Assembly (NCBI RefSeq): GCF_002127325.2
Contig: NC_035437.2
Location: 111,554,821 to 111,618,820, forward strand
Source: Helianthus annuus
Lineage: Eukaryota; Streptophyta; Magnoliopsida; Asterales; Asteraceae
Length of the DNA stretch: 64,000 nucleotides
Reading direction: 5' to 3'
In this document: in pieces, positions 27,501 to 38,302 of the stretch
How the letters are laid out: each line of letters opens with the position of its first letter
Position numbering within the stretch: the first letter of the stretch is position 1
Notes under the pieces: generated by a model
Told to the model about the DNA's origin: nothing
Databases searched by the model: none
The model's input: only the letters and a program-made list of their open reading frames with translations
Made by a program: the position numbers and the translations under genes

Positions 27501-28839
27501 AGAAAGAGTTGGAAATAAAAGTTGGAATGGAGAGGTGCTTAAAAGGAAAAATAAAATACTAATTGAAAATGATTCAGCTCTTAGGCAAGATATCATCAAG
27601 TTGTATCATTCTTCGCCTATGGGGGGTCTTTCTGGAGCCATTCCTACTGTAAAAAGAATAAAGGAATTGTTTTATTGGAAGGGTTGTACCAAAGCAGTGC
27701 ATAGGTTTGTAAAAGAATGTGTTAGTTGTCAAAGGTCTAAGTATGAGACAGTTGCTTACCCTGGGCTATTACAACTACTGCCTGTTCCTAGGTCCATTTT
27801 CAGTGACATATCCATGGATTTCATTTCTGGATTGCCAAAAGTGCAGGGGAAGGATACCATTTTGGTTATCATAGACAGATTAACCAAATATGGACACTTT
27901 TTACTTCTCAGCCACCCTTATACTGCAACCACAGTGGCTCATCTCTTCATGGATAATATTTTCAAAATACATGACAGCCACTATAGTTTGGGATAGAGAT
28001 CCTATATTCCTAAGTGTTTTTTGGCAGGAATTTATGAAACTACAGGGCATTCAATTGGCCATGTCTTCTTCCTATCATCCATAATCTGATGGACAGACTA
28101 AGGTATTAAACAGGTGTTTAGAGTCCTATTTGAGAATTATGTGTATGGATGCAGCTTTAACTTCAATAAAGTGGCGACCTTTAGCACAGTGGTGGTACAA
28201 TACTACCTGGCACTCAACCATTAAAATGTCTCCCTATGAAGCCCTGTTTGGTATCAAACCAAACATTCACATTCCCTATATTCCGGGTGATACTTCTATA
28301 GCAGCAGTGGAGAGATATCATAGGGACAGGGAAGGCATGATTAAAAAACTCAAAGCCAATTTGGAGGTTGCAAGAAACAGGATGAAACAGATTTCTGACC
28401 TTAATCGAACAGACAGAGAATTTCAACCAGGGGATTGGGTATACGTTAAACTTCAGCCATTCACCTAACATTCTCTCAACAATCATCATAACAGGAAATT
28501 ATCACCTAGATATTTTGGTCCTTTCCTAATTCTACAAAAAATTGATAAAGTAGCTTATAAGCTTGACTTACCCGAGGCTGCTCAAATTCATCATACTTTC
28601 CACATCGCTCATTACTGAAGAAAGCTCAAGGGTCTCATGTTTTCATTGGGTAGCTACCATAAGGACCGAGATTTATTCTGCAACCACGGGCAGTGTTAGA
28701 TCGGAAGACGGTCAAAAGAGGATCGAAAGTTGCAACGATGGTTTTGGTTCATTGGGAAGGATTACCTGTGTCTGTGTCTGATGCTTCGTGGGAATTCATG
28801 GAGGATATGCAATTGCGTTTTCCCAATTTCACTTTTTGA
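24571..28839 (+). pseudogene. gypsy gag-pol with chromodomain-like tail, disrupted
   Basis: Starts MTTRNQEVDRIARD. A retrotransposon gag core (FNGDDVEGWLYKCEHFF, LEGRALEWHQGF) is followed by a CCHC-like segment CFYCSEKYVPGH. Then: protease LLDNGSTHNFMS; RT with VDYTRLNEATVKDVFPIP and FFDDLLIYSK; RNase H FVIETDASAKGMGAVL; integrase zinc region HRFVKECVSCQRSK and core SMDFISGLP, WDRDPIF. The chromodomain-like end includes LVHWEGLPVSDASWEFMEDM and stops at 28837-28839. Defects: TAA at 25051, frame changes near 25950, 26705 and 27970, and further stops after 28080. The third catalytic residue of integrase, normally Glu in QTE, is Lys (QTKVLNR), so even a repaired frame would lack the full D-D-E triad. 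Confidence 0.88.
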
Positions 28840-28869
28840 GGGCAAAAAGTTTTTTAAAGGGGAGGGTAT

Positions 28870-29051
28870 TGTTAGTATTGGGTTTAATGTTGAGGGTTAT
28901 AATTGTAATATTCATAAAGTGAGGGACTGATAGTGTAAATGATAGTTGGTAGTTGAATTGGTTATAAAACAAGTAACAACCCGAAGCTAACAGTTAGGCT
29001 TGATTTGGGTTTTTCCCTCTCTTCTCTGTTCTTTCTCAAATTAGGCTAACA
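28870..29051 (+). repeat. 3' LTR of the compact gypsy element
   Basis: 182 bp, preceded by a purine tract AAAGGGGAGGGTAT, followed by ACATT. Differs from the 5' copy at about seven bases. Confidence 0.92.
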
Positions 29052-29829
29052 ACATTGTTATAACATTACGTCTCGATCCAAACGATCTCATGACATTTTC
29101 ATGATTAGACTACACGGTGTGGAGGAGTCTGAAAGAAGGGCGTGGAGCGACACGTGGTAACCACGTCAGCAAGGTGGCGTGGAGAAAAAAAACACGAGGT
29201 GGGAAAGTGGCGTGGAAGAGAATAAAAAAATTAAAAAAAATAAACATCAACCACTTAAAACAAACCTAAACTACACTCACCAATCAAGAGCCTCCACCTC
29301 ACTCATACGTTTGCCCCCACGCCGGTGGTATTCCTCAAGCCCCAAGCACAACGCCGTTCACAACGCGGGGCATGGGGTGGTTTTGAGGGCCTGGACTGAC
29401 AACAATTGCGTATTTCCACGCCCATACCGCGTGGCCTTAGTCCCGCTTTCGACTCATCCAAACAATCTCTTTATTCTCTATGAGTCACGTGACTAGTCAT
29501 CAACTGTTAACCTGGTATGAATCCAACACCACCCAATCACGCACACAGAACACACTAAAGATTGATCTGGACGATCGACTCTTGTTTCATTTATCAGAAA
29601 AAAGCAAAATCACATACTCGATGGGTCACAAAGGATGACGACTTAAATACTTATAAACTTTAAGGAACCATAACACATCTCAAACGCTACTGAACCTTAA
29701 CCGATAGACACAAACAACACGATAGTCACAAACAAACATAAATACCAACTTTAAACCAAAATTAAAGTTGTAGTCCCTATACTTTTAATCTCCTCCAAAC
29801 TGCCCCTTGAGACCAAACCGAACCACCTT
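29052..29829. other. Unassigned flank between gypsy element and MATH cluster
   Basis: No gene seen. 29100-29220 and 29320-29440 share CACG/CGTGG-rich text in opposing sense (GGGCGTGGAGCG against CCACGCCCATACCGCGTGG), a hint of a decayed inverted-repeat element. I could not define its ends. Confidence 0.4.
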
Positions 29830-31345
29830 TTAACCATTTATCGATAAGCTATCCAGATTAGGCATTGAACTTTTCACATCAACAACCTCCAGGACTGCCA
29901 CATCAGCTTCAACTATGCATGTATCATTCAGAAGATATCCTCTATGCGGGTCATATAGGTCACTAAGAGGCATAAATGACGTGAAACCCCAATCACTTTT
30001 TAGTGCATTGAACTGATGTTCGGTCTCTGCAAGGAGAAAAGAGTCATAATTATCACTTAATCAAAAACTTATAGTGTGATGATGAGAGCAAAAAAAGTGA
30101 TGGACGAAAGTTAGAATATAAGAAAACTAACATGCATGTATCCTTGTCGTTAAAAGTTAAAAATATTTATTGAACTATAAAAACTTAGGATATCTTTAAA
30201 AGAAACTTCATTGGGAAGTGTGTATTTTCACTTGATAGATAAATGTTTTCACATTCACAACAAAAGCATCCACACACACAACGCCATTGTATCATGTATC
30301 CTTCAGGTTGAAAATGCCAAATGAACATTAGTTTTCACACTATCTGTTTTCATGAGTTATATAAAAAAAATAACCTAATAAGTTTCAACAAATGACAGTG
30401 TTCACAACTAAAAAAAAATTCACCAGTTTTGAAAGTTTTATTAGCATCATAAACTATTAATCTCCATGTGCAATTATGAATAAAAAATTCTGAGATGTGG
30501 ATGATAAACATGGTATGGACCATGGACATTCAGCTTGTCACTAATGTGTATTGCTTATAAAATTGTGTTATCCCCCTTTAAAGAAGAAAAAGAATGTTCT
30601 CCTTTCTCGACCAACATCACACAATTAAATCTTTCTTAAAGCTTCCTTAGTACAGTAAATAACTTCTTGCAAGGAAGTGTACTTTATAATCCATCTTAAA
30701 GACTGTTAATGTCATTAACAGTAGCCTTGTTCGTTAAAACTTACAAAGAAGCATGATAATTACCTTTGCTTAGGGTGAACTCGCTATGAATTTGGTTAAC
30801 CACAGCTAGGCTAAACAGAGCCTTTCTACTCCAACCATGTGGCGATGTGGTGGAGTCAGCAACATCAAGATACATTGACAAATGGTCGGTGTTGTTTCCT
30901 TTTGGATACATGAGCACTCGCCTGACCAAGACACCATGTCAGCAAAATACTATAAACCAATCACCACAATAATGTCTTATAGAGAAAATATAGATTATAA
31001 CTAAATCAAAAGATACCATTTATATCCTCCAACAAAGAAAATACGAGAGTACAACTTTTTGCGAGTCAATTTTGAGAAATTCTCTATTTTCCAAGTGAAC
31101 CTTACTGATGGCGGATCAACTATTGGTGCATCAACAGCATTAGCATTTTCTGACCAGAAAAGGGAGTACATAATTTAGTTTACTATCAATCAAATTACCT
31201 ATATCTACGCAAGCACGAACATGAAATACATAGATTCCATGGACGGAAAACAAAACAGCACACATCCATATATACCTTCCACTGGTTGAGATCCTTCACC
31301 AGCAGCAAACTCAAAATGTGGGACTGACATCTCTTCCTCTTCCAG
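29830..31345 (-). CDS. MATH-domain protein, unit 1 (UBP12/13-derived, no protease domain)
   Basis: Four exons on the minus strand: 31330-31276 (ATG at 31330-31328; open sequence and an acceptor-like site continue to 31345), 31149-31017, 30921-30764, 30026-29830. All junctions are GT-AG and phases match, giving 180 residues ending SLSING. The MATH (meprin and TRAF homology) fold is spread over exons 2-4: [70 protein letters not shown] and GYLLNDTCIVEADV. These phrases closely match the N-terminal MATH domain of plant UBP12/UBP13 deubiquitinases, where it binds partners; no ubiquitin-protease domain follows. The usual first exon of that family (MTPPP-type start) is absent, so the start codon is in what was the second exon. 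Expression is unknown. Confidence 0.72.
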
Positions 31346-31430
31346 CTGCAATATTAAGGTAAATAAAATACAAAAAATAAAAATAATAATAATAATAATA
31401 ATAACAATCTAATAAGCGAATTCGAAAGGC

Positions 31431-33156
31431 TCAGGAAAATAATGACAAATCCCTAATGAATCTTTTCTCACCCAGTATATCGTATATAAATAACTGTAAG
31501 TAAATATACGAGTCGTATAGGGTGCATAATGAACTATACGACTCGTATATGTGTATACGAGTAAAATAAAACAGATTAGGTATGGAACTTTTCAAATCAA
31601 CAACCTCCAGGACTACCACATCAGCTTCAACTATGCATGTATCGTTCAGAAGATATCCTCTACGCGGGTCATAGAGGTCACTAAGAGGCATAAATGACGT
31701 GAAACCCCAATCACTTTCTCGTGCATTGAACTCATGTTCGGTATCTGCAAGGAGAATAGAGTCATAATTATCACTTAATCAACAACCCAAATTATAGTGT
31801 GATGATGAGAGCAAAAAAAGTGATGGAAGAAAGTTAGAATATAAGAAAACTAATATGTATCCTTGTCCTTAAAAGTTAAAAGATTTATTGAACTATAAAA
31901 ACTTAGGATATCTTTAAAGGAAACTTCATTGGGAAGTGTGTATTTTCACTACAACAAATGTTTTCACATTCACAACAAATAAAGACTTCATACATCATAT
32001 GTGATATGTCTATGGCAAACATTGTTTTATATGGTAAGCCGAAAAGTGATGATAGACACTCTAAAAACAACAAAAGCATCCACACACACAACACACAAGG
32101 CCATTGTATCATGTATCCTTCAAGCTGAAAAATGCCAAATGAACATTACTTTTGACACTGTATCTTCACGAGTTAAATAAAAAAAATAACCTTATAACTT
32201 TCAACAAAAGACAGTGTTCACAACTTTAAAAACTTCACGGGTTTTGAAAGTTTCATTAGCTAGCATCATAAAATATTAATTTCCATGCGCAATTATGAAT
32301 AAAAAAATTCTGAGATGTGGATGATAAACATAGCATGGACACTCAGCTTGTCACTAATGTGTATGGCTTATAAAATTGTATTATCCCCTTTAAAGAAATA
32401 AAAGAATGTTCTCATTTCTCGACCAACATCACACAATTAAATCTTTCTTAAAACTTTCTTGGTACAGTAAATAACTTCTTGCAAGGAACTGTACTTTATA
32501 ATACATCTTAAAGACTCTTGATGTCATTAAAAGTAGCCTTGTTCGTTAAAACTTAAAAAGAAGCAAGATATACCTTTGCTTATGGTGAACTCGCTATGAA
32601 TTTGGTTAACCACAGCTAGGCTAAACAGAGCATTTCTACTCCAACCATGTGGCGATGTGGTAGAATCAGCAACATCAAGATAAACTGACAAACAGTCACC
32701 GTTGTTACCTTTCGGGAATATGAGCACTCGCCTGACCAAGACACCATGTCAGAAAAATACTATATACCAATCACCACAATAATGTATTATACAGAAAATA
32801 TAGATTCATAGCTAAATCAAAAGATACCATTTATATCCTCCAACAAAGAAAACATTAGAATACAACTTTTTGCCAGTCAATTTTGAGAAATTCTCTATTG
32901 TCCAAGTGAACCTTACTGATGGTGGATCATCAGCTATTGGTGCATCAACAGCATTAGCATTTTCTGACCAAAAAAGGGTACTACGTTAGTTAGTTTACTA
33001 ACTATCTATCAATTACATACACAAGCACGAATATGAAATATACAGATTCACAGACGGAAAACAAAACAACACAAATTCATAAATACCTTCCACTGATTGA
33101 GATCCTTCAGCAGCAGCAAACTCAGAATGTGGGGCTAATATCTCATCCTCTTCCAG
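31431..33156 (-). pseudogene. MATH-domain unit 2, no start codon found
   Basis: Exons 33156-33087, 32963-32828, 32731-32574 and 31744-31431 keep correct phases and GT-AG borders. The first exon has ATA where units 1 and 3 have the ATG, and no upstream exon is visible. The last exon does not stop at SING but continues about 35 residues through sequence containing TATACGA-type palindromes (ending RDLSLFS). Almost identical to unit 4. It could still be expressed if an unseen upstream exon supplies a start. Confidence 0.6.
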
Positions 33157-33231
33157 CTGCAATATTAAAGTAAAAAATAAAAAATAGAAACAATAAAAAA
33201 AGAATAATGATAATAAGCGAATTCAAAAGGC

Positions 33232-34815
33232 TCAGGAAAATAATATTGGCAAATCCCTAATGAATCTTTTGACACCCAGTATATTGTATATAAATAACCG
33301 TATACGAGTCGTATAAGGTGCATGCCCTTTTTTACATGAACTATACGACTCGTATATGTGCATACAAGTAGTATATAACAGATTAGGTATTGAAATTTTG
33401 AGATCAACAACCTCCAGGACTGCTACATCAGCTTCAACTATGCATGTATCATTCAGAAGATATCCTCTACGCGGATCATAGAGGTCACTAAGAGGCATAA
33501 ATGACGTGAAACCCCAATCACTTTCTTGTGCGTTGAAATGATGTTCGGCATCTACAAGGATAAAAGAGTCACAATTATCACTCAATCACCAACCCAAGTC
33601 GTAGTGTGATGATGAGAGCAAGAAAAGTGATGTAAGAAAGTCAGAATATATGAAAAACAAACAGGTATCCCGGTCCTTATAAGGTAAAAGATTTATTGAA
33701 CTATGAAAACACAGGATATCTTTAAAGGAAACTTAATTGGGAAGTGCGTATTTTCACTTGAAAGATTAATGTTTTCGCATTCACAACAAATAGAGATTTC
33801 CTATATCATATGTCTAAGGTACACAACGTTATATATGGTAAACCAAAAGGTGATGATAGACACTCTAAAAACGACAAAAGCGTCCACACACACAACACAC
33901 AGAGCCATTGTATCATGTATCCTTCAGGTTGAATAAAAATTTCTGAGATGTGGATGATAAACATGGTATGGACCATGGACATTCAGCTTGTCACTAATGT
34001 GTATTGCTTATAAAATTGTATTTTATATATTGTGTTATCCCCCTTAAAAGAAGTAAAAGAATGTTCTCCTTTCTCGACCAACATCACACAATTAAATCTT
34101 TCTTAAAGCTTCCTTAGTACAGTAAATAACTTCTTGCAAGGAAGCGTACTTTATAATCCATCTTAAAGACTGTTAATGTCATTAACAGTAGCCTTGTTCG
34201 TTAAAACTTACAAAGAAGCAAGATAATTACCTTTGCTTAGGGTGAACTCGCTATGAATTTGGTTAACCACAGCTAGGCTGAACAGAGCATTTCTACTCCA
34301 ACCATGTGGCGATATGGTGGAGTCAGCAACATCAAGATACATTGACAAATGGTTGGTGTTGTTTCCTTTTGGATACATGAGCACTCGCCTGACCAAGATA
34401 CCATGTCAGCAAAATACTATAAACCAATCACCACAGTAATGTCTTATAGAGAAAATATAGATTTATAGCTAAATCGAAGATACCATTTGTATCCTCCAAC
34501 AAAGAAAACACGAGAGTACAACTTTTTGCCAGTCAATTTTGAGAAATTCTCTATTTTCCAAGTGAACCTTACTGATGGCGGATCATCAACTATTGGTGCA
34601 TCAACAGCATTAGCATTTTCTGACCAGAAAAGGGAGTACATAATTTAGTTTACTATCAATCAAATTACCTATATCTACACAAGCACGAACATGAAATACA
34701 TAGATTCCATGGACGGAAAACAAAACAGCACACATCCATATATACCTTCCACTGGTTGAGATCCTTCACCAGCAGCAAACTCAAAATGTGGGACTGACAT
34801 CTCTTCCTCTTCCAG
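33232..34815 (-). CDS. MATH-domain protein, unit 3
   Basis: Exons 34800-34746 (ATG at 34800; open to the acceptor-like site at 34815), 34619-34484, 34388-34231 and 33551-33232, in phase, predict 222 residues. Exons 1-3 are near-copies of unit 1, while exon 4 matches unit 5. This mosaic reflects the tandem duplication junction at about 33932, which lies in its third intron. The tail is extended as in unit 2 and contains YESYSSCKKGHAP. The acceptor of exon 4 is TTGTAG instead of TTGCAG. Confidence 0.68.
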
Positions 34816-34895
34816 CTGCAATATTAAGGTAAATAAAATAAAAAAAAAAATAAAAAAAAATAATAATAACAATCTAATAAGCGAATTCGAAAGGT

Positions 34896-36623
34896 TCAGG
34901 AAAATAATGACAAATCCCTAATGAATCTTTTGTCACCCAGTATATGGTATATAAATAACGGTAAGTAAATATACGAGTCGTATAGGGTGCATATCCTTTT
35001 TACATGAACTACAGACTCGTATATGTGTATACGAGTAGAATAAAACAGATTAGGTATTGAACTTTTCAAATCAACAACCTCCAGGACTACCACATCAGCT
35101 TCAACTATGCATGTATCGTTCAGAAGATATCCTCGACGCGGGTCATAGAGGTCACTAAGAGGCATAAATGACGTGAAACCCCAATCACTTTCTCGTGCAT
35201 TGAACTCATGTTCGGTATCTGCAAGGAGAATAGAGTCATAATTATCACTTAATCAACAACCCAAATTATAGTGTGATGATGAGAGCAAAAAAAGTGATGG
35301 AAGAAAGTTAGAATATGAGAAAACTAATATGTATCCCTGTCCTTAAAAGTTAAAAGATTTATTGAACTATAAAAACTTAGGATATCTTTAAAGGAAACTT
35401 CATTGGGAAGTGTGTATTTTCACTACAATAAATCTTTTCACATTCACAACAAATAAAGACTTCATACATCATATGTCTATGGCAAACACTGTTTTATATG
35501 GTAAGCCAAACAGTGATGATAGACACTCTAAAAACAACAAAAGCATCCACACACACAACACACAAAGCCATTGTATCATGTATCCTTCAAACTGAAAAAT
35601 GCCAAATGAACATTACTTTTCACACTGTATCTTACGAGTTAAATAAAAAAAAATAACCTTATAAGTTTCAACAAAAGACAGTGTTCACAACTTTAAAAAC
35701 TTCACGAGTTTTGAAAGTTTCATTAGCTAGCATCATAAACTATTAATTTCCATGCGCAATTATGAATAAAAAAATTCTGAGATGTGGATGATAAACATAG
35801 CATGGACACTCAGCTTGTCACTAATGTGTATGGCTTATAAAATTGTATTGTCCCCTTTAAAGAAGTAAAAGAGTGTTCACATTTCTCGACCAACATCACA
35901 CAGTTAAATCTTTCTTAAAGCTTCCTTGGTACAGTAAATAACTTCTTGCAAGGAAGTGTACTTTATAATCCATCTTAAAGACTATTGATGTCATTAACAG
36001 TAGCCTTGTTCGTTAAAACTTAAAAAGAAGCAAGATATACCTTTGCTTATGGTGAACTCGCTATGAATTTGGTTAACCACAGCTAGGCTAAACAGAGCAT
36101 TTCTACTCCAACCATGTGGCGATGTGGTAGAATCAGCAACATCAAGATAAACTGACAAATAGTCACCGTTGTTACCTTTCGGGAATATGAGCACTCGCCT
36201 GACCAAGACACCATGTCAGAAAAATACTATATACCAATCACCACAATAATGTATTATACAGAAAATATAGATTCATAGCTAAATCAAAAGATACCATTTA
36301 TATCCTCCAACAAAGAAAACATTAGAATACAACTTTTTGCCAGTCAATTTTGAGAAATTCTCTATTATCCAAGTGAACCTTACTGATGGTGGATCATCAG
36401 CTATTGGTGCATCAACAGCATTAGCATTTTCTGACCAAAAAAGGGTACTACGTTAGTTAGTTTACTAACTATCTATCAATTACATACACAAGCACGAATA
36501 TGAAATATACAGATTCACAGACGGAAAACAAAACAACACAAACCCATAAATACCTTCCACTGATTGAGATCCTTCAGCAGCAGCAAACTCAGAATGTGGG
36601 GCTAATATCTCATCCTCTTCCAG
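34896..36623 (-). pseudogene. MATH-domain unit 4, no start codon found
   Basis: Exons 36623-36554, 36430-36295, 36198-36041 and 35218-34896. Near-identical to unit 2 about 3.47 kb away (one difference in the 158-base third exon by eye), including the ATA in place of the start codon. Phases are intact, so it may have been a coding exon set before losing its 5' end. Confidence 0.6.
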
Positions 36624-36744
36624 CTGCAATATTAAAGTAAAAAAAAAAAAAAAAAAAACAATAAAAAAAGAATAATGATAATAAGCGAATTAATGAATCT
36701 TTTGACACCCAGTATATTGTATATAAATAACCGTATACGAGTCG

Positions 36745-38246
36745 TTAAGGTGCATGTCCTTTTTTACATGAACTATACGACTCGTATATCTGTATACAAT
36801 ACAAGTAGTAAAATATCAGATTAGGTATTGAAATTTTCAGATCAATAACCTCCATGACTGCTACATCAACTTCAACTATGCATGTATCGTTCAGAAGATA
36901 TCCTCTACGCGGGTCATAGAGGTCACTAAGAGGCATAAATGATGTGAAACCCCAATCACTTTCTTGTGCGTTGAAATGATGTTCGGCATCTGCAAGGATA
37001 AAAGAGTCACAATTATCACTCAATCACCAACCCAAGTCGTAGTGTGATGATGAGAGCAAGAAAAGTGATGTAAGAAAGTTAGAATATACGAAAAACAAAC
37101 AGGTATCCCGGTCCTTAAAAGGTAAAAGATTTATTGAACTATGAAAACTTAGGATATCTTTAAAGGAAACTTCATTGGGAAGTGCGTATTTTCACTTGAA
37201 AGATTAATGTTTTCACATTCACAACAAACAGAGATTTCCTATATCATATGTCTAAGGTACACAACGTTTTATATGGTAAGCCAAAAGGTGATGATAGACA
37301 CTCTAAAAACGACAAAAGCGTCCACACACACAACACACAGAGCCATTGTATCATGTATCCTTCAGGTTGAAAAATGCCAAATGAACATTACTTTTCACAC
37401 TCTATCTCTACATAAGTTAGATATAAAAAAAAATAACTTTATAAGTTTCAACAAATGACAGCGTTCACAACTTAAAAAATTTTCACCAGTTTTGAAAGTT
37501 TTAGAACTATGGCCATAAGTTAACCACCAAAAGACAAACAATTGCTAAGACATGCAAAAACATCAAATTAAAAGCATGAAAAAAAAATTCTGAGATGTGG
37601 ATGATAAACATAGTATGGACACTCAGCTTGTCAGTAATATGTATGGCTTTTTAAAGTTGTATTATCCACTTTAAAGAAGTTAAAAAAAGGTTCTAATTTC
37701 TCAACCAACATCATCCAACTAAATTCTCCTTAAAGCTTCTATAGTACAGTAATTAACTTCTTGCAAAAATGTATTTATGATCCATCATGTAGACTGTTAA
37801 TGTACAGTAGTCTAGTTTGTTAAAACTTAAAAGGAAGCAAAAGAATTACCTTTTCGAATGGTGGATTCACTATGAATTTGATTAACCATTGCTAGGCTAA
37901 ACTGAGCATGTCTATTCCAACCATATGGCAATGTGATGGAATCAGCAGCATCAAGATATAATGACAAATGGTCTGTGTTGTTCCCTTTCGGATATATGAG
38001 CACTCGCCTGACCAAGACACCATGTCAGCAAAATACTATAAACCAATCACCATAAAATCTTACTGTGAAATGATTGCAAACTTAGATAACAAATATTTAT
38101 AGCCAAAACAAAAGATACCATTTACATCCTCCAACAAAGAAAACATCAGACCACAGCATTTTGTCAGTCAATCTTGAGAAATTCTCTATTGTCCATGTGA
38201 ACCTTGTTGTTGGTGGATCAACAACTGTTGGTGCATCAACGCCATG
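36745..38246 (-). pseudogene. MATH-domain unit 5, first exon missing
   Basis: Exons recognised at about 38246-38119, 38007-37850 and 36989-36745. No counterpart of the first exon exists upstream; unit 6 begins within 60 bases of the broken second exon. The ATG at the exon edge is out of frame with the MATH frame. This copy is more diverged from units 1-4 (GWNRHAQFSLAMVNQIH). Confidence 0.6.
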
Positions 38247-38302
38247 AAAAAGAAATACACAGATTTAGTGGAGGAAACAGAACAACATAAATATGGGATG
38301 TG

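Larger units (their letters stand above)
24077..29051 (+). mobile_element. Compact complete-length Ty3/gypsy element (Reina-like chromovirus)
   Basis: Two 182 bp LTRs (24077-24258, 28870-29051), initiator-Met PBS, gag-pol and purine tract, 4975 bp in all, flanked by a perfect 5 bp duplication ACATT (24072-24076, 29052-29056). The LTRs differ at about 7 of 182 positions by my hand comparison. Such short LTRs and the chromodomain-like tail suggest the Reina clade (inference). Coding capacity is lost through several stops and shifts. Confidence 0.92.

Noticed and set aside
29100..29440. Possible MITE with GGGCGTGG / CCACGCCC arms
   Set aside because: Arms are short and imperfect and I could not find a target duplication.
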